Below, in pieces: positions 1-5,183 of a stretch of 7,574 nucleotides of DNA. Below the pieces are notes generated by a model. That model was not told the DNA's origin. It did no database searches and was given only the letters and a program-made list of their open reading frames with translations. This DNA comes from a bacterium. GTDB taxonomy: Bacteria > Omnitrophota > Gorgyraeia > Velamenicoccales > JABMQK01. The position numbers and the translations under genes are program-made. The first letter of the stretch is position 1. Each line of letters opens with the position of its first letter. The DNA lies in contig JABMQK010000064.1 in the NCBI GenBank assembly GCA_013203265.1, positions 1 through 7,574 of the forward strand, read 5' to 3'.

Positions 1-1
1 C

Positions 2-1273
2 GCAGCCTTTTTGGATAATGCAATTTATCGTCATAAATTTAAATTCGATATGCACAAGATTAATTGGAAGAGGGTAGTTGACGTTAGCGACAGGGCACTG
101 AGATATATTACTGTGGGGTTGGGCTCTAAGCAAGACGGTATCCCTCGTCAGGCAGGTTTTGATATTTCTGTAGCCAGTGAGATAATGGCTATTTTGGCGC
201 TCACCGAAAATATTTTTGATTTAAGGAAGAGAATCGGTAGAATAGTTGTAGCGATGACAAAGGATGGCAAGCCGATTACTACAGAAGATTTAGAAGTCGC
301 TGGGGCGATGACTGTTTTACTAAAGGATGCGATAAAGCCTACACTTATTCAGACTGTTGAAAATACCCCGGTACTCGTTCATGCAGGGCCATTTGCTAAT
401 ATCGCTCATGGCAATAGTTCAATTTTAGCGGATAGGATTGCGGTTAAACTGAGTGATTTTGTTGTGACAGAGAGTGGATTTGGCGTAGATTGCGGGGCGG
501 AGAAGTTCTTTAATATAAAGTGCAGATACAGCGGACTTAAACCTGACGCTGTTGTCTTAGTTGCTACTGTGCGTGCTCTAAAGATGCACAGCGGAAAGTT
601 TAATGTTGTCGCGGGTAAGCCTCTGGATAAAGGACTTGTTTCAGAAGATTTAGAGGCGTTGCGAGAAGGATGTTCAAATTTAGAGAAACAGATTGAGAAT
701 ATAAAAGTATTTGGTGTTCCTTGTGTTGTAGCAATAAATAAATTCTCGCCAGATACCAAAAGAGAGATAGAGCTTGTAAAAAAGATCGCCTTGCGAGCTG
801 GTGCGGATAGTGTTGCCTTAAGTGAGGTTTGGGATAAGGGAGGAAGAGGTGGCGTGGCTTTAGCCAGAGCTGTTGTAAAAGCAGCCGCAAAGAAGAGTCG
901 CTTCAAATTCCTTTATCCTAGTTCTGCAAAAATTAAGGATAAAATAGAGGCAATAGCAGAGAAGATTTACGGAGCAAAGGATGTTTATTATACACCACGT
1001 GCAGAAGAAAAGGTTAAACTCTACACAAAATTAAAGTACGATAAATTTCCTATCTGTATGGCCAAGACTCATCTTTCGCTTTCACACGATCCTGCGCTTA
1101 AAGGTAGGCCGAAAGGTTTTACTCTGCCGATAAGGGACATTAAGGCTTCTGTGGGTGCTGGTTTTCTTTACGCGCTTTGCGGAGAGATGCGTACAATGCC
1201 AGGGTTACCTACAATACCCGCTGGAACAAAGGTCGATATCGATAAAGAGGGTAGAGTAGTCGGATTGTTTTAG
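2..1273 (+). CDS. fhs: Formate--tetrahydrofolate ligase (10-formyl-THF synthetase), 5'-truncated by window edge
   Basis: This cytoplasmic ligase joins formate to tetrahydrofolate using ATP, giving 10-formyl-THF, the entry step of the Wood-Ljungdahl methyl branch. The frame is open from the first complete codon (position 2), and 423 residues are visible. The family is about 555-560 residues long, so roughly the first 135, including the ATP-binding P-loop, lie outside the window. A TTG at 11 could be read as a start, but the residues before and after it continue the family alignment, so it is internal. Landmarks are NWKRVVDVSDRALR (from about 62), GFDISVASEIMAILALT (from about 164), the family signature VHAGPFANIAHGNSSI (377-424), GFGVDCGAEKFFNIKCR, MAKTHLSLSHDP, and the C-terminal ASVGAGFLYALCGEMRTMPG, ending in GLF as family members do. 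No frameshift or missing block is seen. It is followed by a 108-nt spacer and then fchA. The family assignment is near certain; whether it runs forward or in reverse is not shown. Confidence 0.97.
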   Translation, partial: AAFLDNAIYRHKFKFDMHKINWKRVVDVSDRALRYITVGLGSKQDGIPRQAGFDISVASEIMAILALTENIFDLRKRIGRIVVAMTKDGKPITTEDLEVAGAMTVLLKDAIKPTLIQTVENTPVLVHAGPFANIAHGNSSILADRIAVKLSDFVVTESGFGVDCGAEKFFNIKCRYSGLKPDAVVLVATVRALKMHSGKFNVVAGKPLDKGLVSEDLEALREGCSNLEKQIENIKVFGVPCVVAINKFSPDTKREIELVKKIALRAGADSVALSEVWDKGGRGGVALARAVVKAAAKKSRFKFLYPSSAKIKDKIEAIAEKIYGAKDVYYTPRAEEKVKLYTKLKYDKFPICMAKTHLSLSHDPALKGRPKGFTLPIRDIKASVGAGFLYALCGEMRTMPGLPTIPAGTKVDIDKEGRVVGLF

Positions 1274-1277
1274 TAGA

Positions 1278-1378
1278 TTAAATTCCCAATGACTAAATCC
1301 TAATGACGAATAAATTTCTAAATGACCAATGCCTAATTTATTTTTTGTTCATTAGTCATTGAATAATTTGAAATTTAA
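1278..1378. repeat. AATGAC-rich inverted-repeat element in the fhs-fchA spacer
   Basis: The spacer is built from repeated short words. AATGAC occurs at 1288-1293, 1302-1307 and 1321-1326, with a variant AATGCC at 1328-1333 and the reverse complement GTCATT at 1355-1360. CAATGACTAA (1287-1296) is exactly inverted by TTAGTCATTG (1352-1361). The outer ends TTAAATT (1278-1284) and AATTTAA (1372-1378) are also inverted, as are CTAATGA (1300-1306) and TCATTAG (1350-1356), and AATAAAT (1309-1315) and ATTTATT (1336-1342). The last pair is followed by a short T run (1343-1346). The whole therefore reads as a roughly 100-bp imperfect palindrome able to fold as a long hairpin. It could be a dispersed non-coding repeat (MITE- or REP-like) or a transcription attenuator. 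No target-site duplication or protein is evident. Confidence 0.6.
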
Positions 1379-1381
1379 CTT

Positions 1382-1978
1382 ATGTATATTAACGAACCAA
1401 TAGCGAAATATTTAGACGATTTGTCGGCAAAACTTCCTGCGCCGGGTGGCGGAAGCGTAGCTGCGTTAACAGGCGCCTTGGGTGTATCTTTAATTCTTAT
1501 GGTCTTAAATTACACAATTGGAAAAGAGAAGTATAAAGAATTTGAGGAGGAGTTAAAAGGGGCATTGGAATCAGCTAAGGAATTAAAGAAGAAATTATCT
1601 ACGTTAATAGATAGAGATGTTGAGGCGTATAAAAGGTTATCTGCAACTTTTAAATCTCAGGATGGCACGATTAAAGAAAAGGCCTTAAAAGATGCAGCGT
1701 GTGTGCCGATTGAAATTTGCAATTGTAGTTTTGAGGCGATTAAATTATGTCAGGAAGTAATGGATAAGGCCAATAAAAATTTAATAACTGATATTGGCGT
1801 AGCCGCAGAGTTGTTAGAGTCGGCGTTCAATAGCGCTGTATTTAATGTAGATATAAACTTAAAGAGTATAAAAGATAAAGACTTTGTTGTAAATGTGCGA
1901 AAGGCAATTGATCCTCAGAAGAAAGAGGTAGTAAAGATAAAGAAGGTTATTATTAACTATGTGAATAAGGAGTTGTAA
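1382..1978 (+). CDS. fchA: Methenyltetrahydrofolate cyclohydrolase, FchA / formiminoTHF cyclodeaminase family
   Basis: This 198-residue cytoplasmic protein belongs to the cyclodeaminase/cyclohydrolase family, whose members act on formimino- or methenyl-THF. Beside fhs and folD, the likely job is interconversion of 10-formyl-THF and 5,10-methenyl-THF. The N-terminal signature PAPGGGSVAALTGALG (residues 19-34) is the clearest evidence. A helix rich in Lys/Glu follows, then the family-like C-terminal block TDIGVAAELLESAFNSA and FNVDINLKSIKD. The length matches stand-alone family members of about 200 residues. The ATG at 1382 puts the signature at the normal distance from the N terminus, but there is no Shine-Dalgarno sequence before it (AAATTTAACTT), unlike the next genes. 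Its stop lies 2 nt before folD. The alternative, a histidine-degradation cyclodeaminase, is less likely because no hut genes are present. Substrate choice is inferred from context. Confidence 0.88.
   Translation: MYINEPIAKYLDDLSAKLPAPGGGSVAALTGALGVSLILMVLNYTIGKEKYKEFEEELKGALESAKELKKKLSTLIDRDVEAYKRLSATFKSQDGTIKEKALKDAACVPIEICNCSFEAIKLCQEVMDKANKNLITDIGVAAELLESAFNSAVFNVDINLKSIKDKDFVVNVRKAIDPQKKEVVKIKKVIINYVNKEL
1967..1972 (+). promoter_or_regulatory. Shine-Dalgarno site of folD inside the end of fchA
   Basis: AAGGAG lies within the last codons of fchA, 8 nt before the folD ATG at 1981. It supports that start and suggests translational coupling of the cyclohydrolase and dehydrogenase genes. Confidence 0.7.
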
Positions 1979-1980
1979 AG

Positions 1981-2850
1981 ATGGCAGAATTATTAAAAGG
2001 CAAACCAATCGCAGATAAGATAAAAGAAGATTTAAAAAAAGAAATAGAGGATTTGAAGTCTAAGTTTGGCAAGTCGCCGAAATTAGTAGCTGTGCAGATA
2101 GGAGAAAATTCATCCTCGGCTGTATATTTAAAAGCACAGATAAAGAATGCTGAAAATTTAGGGATAGAGTATGTTTTAAATACACTCCCGGAAGATACAC
2201 CGCAGCAGGAAGTAGAACAGTTGATCGATGATTTAAATAAAGATGAGGATATTTCAGCTATTATATTACAGCTACCTGTTCCAAAACAGATAGACGCAAA
2301 AAGATTAGTAAACTTAATCGATTCTGTTAAGGATGCGGAAGGAATGCATCCTAGCAATTTAGGACAGGTTTTGTTGGGTAAGTGGAGTCTGGCACCTTGC
2401 ACCGCGAGTGCCTGTTTAACATTAGTAGAATCAACAGGGATAGACTTATACGGTAAAGAGGTTGTGATTGTGGGGCACTCTGAGATCGTTGGAAAGCCTT
2501 TAAGCTTAATGTTGTTATCTAAGTTTGCAACTACGACCGTTTGTCATATTGGAACTGGTGAACGAGGAGTTTTACCTGAACACATAAAGAGGGCTGAGGT
2601 TTTGGTTGTGGCCGTAGGTAAAGCTGGTTTAATAAAAGGCGAGTGGATTAAAGAAGGTGCTATTGTTGTTGATGTAGGAATAAATAGAGTTGGCGATAAA
2701 ATAGTTGGAGATGTTGAATTCCAAGAGGCCTCAAAACGTGCAGCACATATTACTCCGGTTCCTGGAGGCGTTGGCCCGCTTACTACGACTATGTTGATGA
2801 AAAATACAGTAGAAGCTTTTAAGGCGCAGAAAGCAAAAAAAATAATATAG
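1981..2850 (+). CDS. folD: Methylenetetrahydrofolate dehydrogenase FolD, probably without cyclohydrolase activity
   Basis: This 289-residue cytoplasmic enzyme of the FolD family interconverts 5,10-methenyl- and 5,10-methylene-THF using NAD(P)(H). Family marks are ILQLPVP (Gln97, equal to human Gln100), the Rossmann loop GHSEIVGKP (165-173), GEWIKEGAIVVDVGINR and the C-terminal PGGVGPLT motif. Length is normal. Two residues important in the usual bifunctional enzyme differ. In the Y-x-x-x-K motif (Tyr52/Lys56 in human, Lys54 in E. coli) the sequence is Tyr49-Leu-Lys-Ala-Gln53, and the Asp before Gly in KDVDG (human Asp125) is Glu120. Loss of this lysine is expected to hit the cyclohydrolase reaction most. 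Residues that contact the NADP 2'-phosphate in the human enzyme (Arg173, Ser197) are His166 and Ile190, so NAD may be preferred. The ATG at 1981 has a good SD site. It sits 2 nt after fchA and its stop overlaps the SD of the next gene. Confidence 0.93.
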   Translation: MAELLKGKPIADKIKEDLKKEIEDLKSKFGKSPKLVAVQIGENSSSAVYLKAQIKNAENLGIEYVLNTLPEDTPQQEVEQLIDDLNKDEDISAIILQLPVPKQIDAKRLVNLIDSVKDAEGMHPSNLGQVLLGKWSLAPCTASACLTLVESTGIDLYGKEVVIVGHSEIVGKPLSLMLLSKFATTTVCHIGTGERGVLPEHIKRAEVLVVAVGKAGLIKGEWIKEGAIVVDVGINRVGDKIVGDVEFQEASKRAAHITPVPGGVGPLTTTMLMKNTVEAFKAQKAKKII

Positions 2851-2854
2851 GAGG
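2849..2854 (+). promoter_or_regulatory. Strong Shine-Dalgarno site overlapping the folD stop
   Basis: AGGAGG begins inside the folD stop codon TAG (2848-2850) and lies 7 nt before the ATG at 2862. It fixes the start of the lipoprotein gene and indicates that it is translated from the same message as folD. Confidence 0.8.
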
Positions 2855-2861
2855 ATAAGAT

Positions 2862-3410
2862 ATGAAGATAAAAATATTTATAGTTTTATTTTTTGTAGCT
2901 ATTCTTTTGACCGCTGGTTGTTCCATCGGGGGCAGATGGGAGAAATATTCATCAGCAGACGGGAGATTTTCTGTGCATATGCCTGGAGAGCCTATAGGCA
3001 ATAAAGTTATTATAGACACAGATTTTGGTCGAACCTATTTATATATTTACATGCTTAATAAAAAAGATGATGATTTTGCATATTCAGTATCGTATTTTGA
3101 TTATCCTTTGGGAGTTTTACAGGAAAAAACTATTGATAGAGCCTTAGATGACGCGCGGGATGGCGCTGTTGCAAATATTGGAGGGGTATTAGTCAACGAA
3201 TCGAAAATTTCAATGGGAAAATATCCTGGCAGAGAAATTACTGTCGATGTCGCAAATGGAGTAGCGTTTGTTAAGATTAAATTGTTTTTGGCTAACAAAA
3301 GGTTATATCAGGTTACAGTAACTACTTCTAAAGAGAAATCAACATCAAATAATTTAAGAAGGTTCTTAAAATCATTTGAAATATTAGAAGAACAAGCAGT
3401 AAGAAGATAA
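2862..3410 (+). CDS. Predicted lipoprotein of unknown function, PsbP/DUF1795-like fold possible
   Basis: This is a 182-residue exported protein without a recognised specific function. Residues 1-20 form a lipoprotein signal peptide: Lys-rich start, hydrophobic stretch IFIVLFFVAILL and a lipobox-like TAGC with Cys20 as the lipidation site. The mature part begins RWEKYSSADGRFSVHMPGEP (25-44), has a middle section with aromatic strands, then YPGREI (121-126) and a C-terminal LFLANKRLYQV (141-151) leading to RRFLKSFEIL. The pattern of an early xxDGRFSVxxPGxP, a central YPGRE and a late 'xLYQV ... FLKSFxL' is one I associate with small PsbP-like / DUF1795 secreted proteins, but no ligand site is evident. 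It lies 11 nt after folD and 6 nt before metF, so it is embedded in a folate operon. A direct role in one-carbon metabolism is not shown. It could anchor or assist a membrane partner, or simply be co-transcribed. Confidence 0.8.
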   Translation: MKIKIFIVLFFVAILLTAGCSIGGRWEKYSSADGRFSVHMPGEPIGNKVIIDTDFGRTYLYIYMLNKKDDDFAYSVSYFDYPLGVLQEKTIDRALDDARDGAVANIGGVLVNESKISMGKYPGREITVDVANGVAFVKIKLFLANKRLYQVTVTTSKEKSTSNNLRRFLKSFEILEEQAVRR

Positions 3411-3416
3411 GGCGAT

Positions 3417-4289
3417 ATGTCTTTTAGAGAAAAAATACAATCAGGGAAATTCGTTGTCACAAGTGAAATCGGCCCTCCAAAGGGGACAGATATTAAAGAG
3501 GCGCTGGAGGATGCCGAATTGATTAAAGATAAGGTTGATGCCATAAATGTTACGGACCTGCAGAGTTCTGTAATGCGCCTAGGTTCATTAGCAGTCTGTC
3601 GTCTATTAAAGGAAAAAGGAATAGAACCGATATTACAAATTACTTGTAGAGATAGGAATCGATTGGCGTTACAGTCAGATTTACTATCCGCCTCTGTTTT
3701 AGGTATAGAGAATGTATTGTTACTTACAGGGGACCATACAACATTAGGAGATCATCCTGATGCAAAGCCGGTTTTTGATTTGGATTCAGTGCAGCTCATT
3801 CAAGTCGCAAAGACTTTACAAGAAGGTAAAGATATGAAAGGTAATGAGCTAAAAGGTTCGCCTGAATTTTTTATGGGAGCGGTAGTTAACCCTGGCGCTG
3901 ATCCTTTAGGGCCCGAAATTATAAAAATGGAGAAGAAAATAAAAGTTGGAGCGCAATTTTTTCAGACCCAAGCCGTTTATGACATAGATTTATTTAAGAA
4001 ATTTCTCGACAGCATAAAACATATTAAGACCACAATTTTAGCAGGCATAGTTTTATTAAAGTCTGCAGGAATGGCAAAGTATATGAATGAGAATGTAGCT
4101 GGAGTTCACGTTCCAGATAATTTAATAGAAGAGATTAAATCCGTTCCTAAAGAGGATCGTAAGAAAAAGAGCGTAGAGATCGCTGCGCGTTTAATTAAAG
4201 AATTAAAACCTTTATGTTCGGGCATTCATCTTATGCCGTTAGGTTGGGATAAATTAGTCCCTCAAATTCTTGAAGCAGCCAGCCTGTAA
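3417..4289 (+). CDS. metF: 5,10-methylenetetrahydrofolate reductase
   Basis: This 290-residue cytoplasmic flavoprotein of the MetF family reduces 5,10-methylene-THF to 5-methyl-THF, the last step of the methyl branch before transfer to a corrinoid protein (or, in other settings, methionine synthesis). SEIGPPKGTD near the N terminus carries Glu17, matching the catalytic Glu28 of E. coli MetF. LLLTGDH carries Asp106, matching the flavin-contacting Asp120. CRDRNRLALQSDLL (77-90) and the GDHPDAKPVFDLDSVQLIQ segment are typical of the short MetF of anaerobes. FFQTQAVYD and the late LMPLGW complete the barrel. The ATG at 3417 starts 6 nt after the lipoprotein gene, with a weak AAGG overlapping its stop. 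No MetV-like zinc/iron-sulfur partner is fused or adjacent, so the electron donor is unknown. A spacer follows, so this is probably the last gene of the methyl-branch operon. Confidence 0.94.
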   Translation: MSFREKIQSGKFVVTSEIGPPKGTDIKEALEDAELIKDKVDAINVTDLQSSVMRLGSLAVCRLLKEKGIEPILQITCRDRNRLALQSDLLSASVLGIENVLLLTGDHTTLGDHPDAKPVFDLDSVQLIQVAKTLQEGKDMKGNELKGSPEFFMGAVVNPGADPLGPEIIKMEKKIKVGAQFFQTQAVYDIDLFKKFLDSIKHIKTTILAGIVLLKSAGMAKYMNENVAGVHVPDNLIEEIKSVPKEDRKKKSVEIAARLIKELKPLCSGIHLMPLGWDKLVPQILEAASL

Positions 4290-4362
4290 CTACGGAATTA
4301 CAGAAAATACAGAATAGCTAATAGAATCAGGGAAAATATTTATAGTTTTCTGTAGGGCTATT
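4284..4362 (+). promoter_or_regulatory. Repeat-rich 3' end of metF / spacer upstream of the CODH genes
   Basis: CTGTAA (4284-4289, including the metF stop) can pair with TTACAG (4298-4303) to form a small hairpin. TACAGAAAA (4299-4307) is repeated in tandem as TACAGAATA (4308-4316) and exactly inverted by TTTTCTGTA (4346-4354). AATAGC (4313-4318) is inverted by GCTATT (4357-4362). The arms interlock (A-B-A'-B'), so they could form competing hairpins or a pseudoknot-like fold, or serve as protein half-sites. There is no T run of the kind expected for an intrinsic terminator. Function is inferred only from position. Confidence 0.35.
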
Positions 4363-4363
4363 T

Positions 4364-4380
4364 AATTAAATAATTTAATT
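4364..4380. promoter_or_regulatory. Perfect 17-bp AT palindrome before cooC, possible operator
   Basis: AATTAAAT (4364-4371), one central A, and ATTTAATT (4373-4380) form a perfect dyad ending 19 nt before the cooC start. The position suits a repressor or activator site, but such A/T palindromes are also fairly likely by chance in AT-rich spacers. It does not match the CooA or LexA consensus as I know them. Confidence 0.35.
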
Positions 4381-4399
4381 CTTTGTTTAAGCGATTAAA

Positions 4400-5158
4400 A
4401 TGAAGATTGCTATCACGGGTAAAGGTGGATCTGGTAAGACAACCATTACAGCCGGTTTATCTTTAATTTTTGACCAAGATAATAAAGAAGTTATCGCTGT
4501 TGATTGTGATCCGGATACGAATTTAGGATTAAGTCTTGGAATTCCCGGTGCTGAAAATATTGTGCCGATTTCTGAGATGAAAGAGATGATTGCAAAGCGC
4601 ACAGGTGTTGAATCATTAGATAGGCCTCCCACATTTTTTAAAATAAATCCAAAAGTCGATGATATTCCAGATAAATTTTCTGTAAAATTGAATAACATTC
4701 GTCTTTTAGTAATGGGTAAGGTCGATAAGGCAGCTGGTGGCTGTATGTGTCCGGAAAATACTTTCATAAAGTCTCTGATTAGCCATTTAGTTCTTTCCAA
4801 AGAGCAAGTTGTAATTTTAGATATGGTTGCAGGAACTGAACATTTAGGACGGGCAACAGCCAGGTCGGTTGATGTCTTTCTTATTATTGTCGAACCCAAC
4901 GAGATAAGTGTATTTACAGCATTACGAATTAAAAAATTGGCCAAGCAACTAGAGATAAAAAAAATATACTTTATAGGTAATAAAATTCAATCTAGAAAGG
5001 ATAAAGATTTCTTGAATCAAAAAATAAATAATGATATCATAGGATACATTTCTTTAAACAAAACACTACAGAGCAATAGAGGAAAGTTCATCTTTGATAA
5101 ACCGCTAAGTAAAGAATTCAGAGAGATTTATCAAAATTTAATTAGAAGTAATCCGTAA
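4400..5158 (+). CDS. cooC: CO dehydrogenase nickel-insertion ATPase CooC
   Basis: This 252-residue cytoplasmic P-loop ATPase of the MinD/ParA-like SIMIBI group helps load nickel into the C-cluster of Ni-Fe CODH. The N terminus is a deviant Walker A, GKGGSGKTT (7-15), with the signature Lys8. It is followed by VDCDPDTNLGLSLG (34-47) and the CooC-type metal-binding Cys-x-Cys in GGCMCPE (Cys115, Cys117), which in characterised CooC binds Ni/Zn at the dimer interface. LDMVAGTEHLGRATA (140-154) is the switch/Walker B region. Length and motif order match CooC rather than generic ParA. The ATG at 4400 is set by the motif position, but the preceding TTTAAGCGATTAAA has no Shine-Dalgarno site, so the message may be leaderless or weakly translated. 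The gene ends 25 nt before the CODH gene, its expected client. Confidence 0.93.
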   Translation: MKIAITGKGGSGKTTITAGLSLIFDQDNKEVIAVDCDPDTNLGLSLGIPGAENIVPISEMKEMIAKRTGVESLDRPPTFFKINPKVDDIPDKFSVKLNNIRLLVMGKVDKAAGGCMCPENTFIKSLISHLVLSKEQVVILDMVAGTEHLGRATARSVDVFLIIVEPNEISVFTALRIKKLAKQLEIKKIYFIGNKIQSRKDKDFLNQKINNDIIGYISLNKTLQSNRGKFIFDKPLSKEFREIYQNLIRSNP

Positions 5159-5171
5159 GAGATAATTTTAT

Positions 5172-5178
5172 GAGGAGG
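5172..5178 (+). promoter_or_regulatory. Strong Shine-Dalgarno site fixing the GTG start of the CODH gene
   Basis: GAGGAGG lies 5 nt before GTG at 5184. The nearby ATG at 5170 is in another frame, so the GTG is the supported start. Confidence 0.8.
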
Positions 5179-5183
5179 AAAAA

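Noticed and set aside
11..1273. TTG at 11 as the true start of fhs
   Set aside because: Residues on both sides of it fit the internal part of formate-THF ligase, and the P-loop domain would be missing. The gene simply enters from beyond the window edge.
1309..1346. Intrinsic terminator after fhs
   Set aside because: AATAAAT/ATTTATT followed by TTTT is a pure A/T stem of 7 bp with a 20-nt loop, too weak to call; I treat it as part of the larger repeat element.
1274..1381. CRISPR-like repeat array in the fhs-fchA spacer
   Set aside because: The repeated words are only 6-10 bp, unevenly spaced and partly inverted, without uniform repeats or spacers.
4284..4303. LexA-type operator CTGT...ACAG
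   Set aside because: The half-sites are separated by 12 nt instead of the 8 nt of the E. coli consensus, and they overlap the metF stop. There is no SOS gene nearby.
4387..4944. 185-residue open frame on the - strand across cooC
   Set aside because: It lies wholly opposite a well-supported gene, has no recognisable motif or SD-supported context, and is explained as a shadow of cooC codon usage. The same applies to the - strand frames at 406-906 and 1953-2402.
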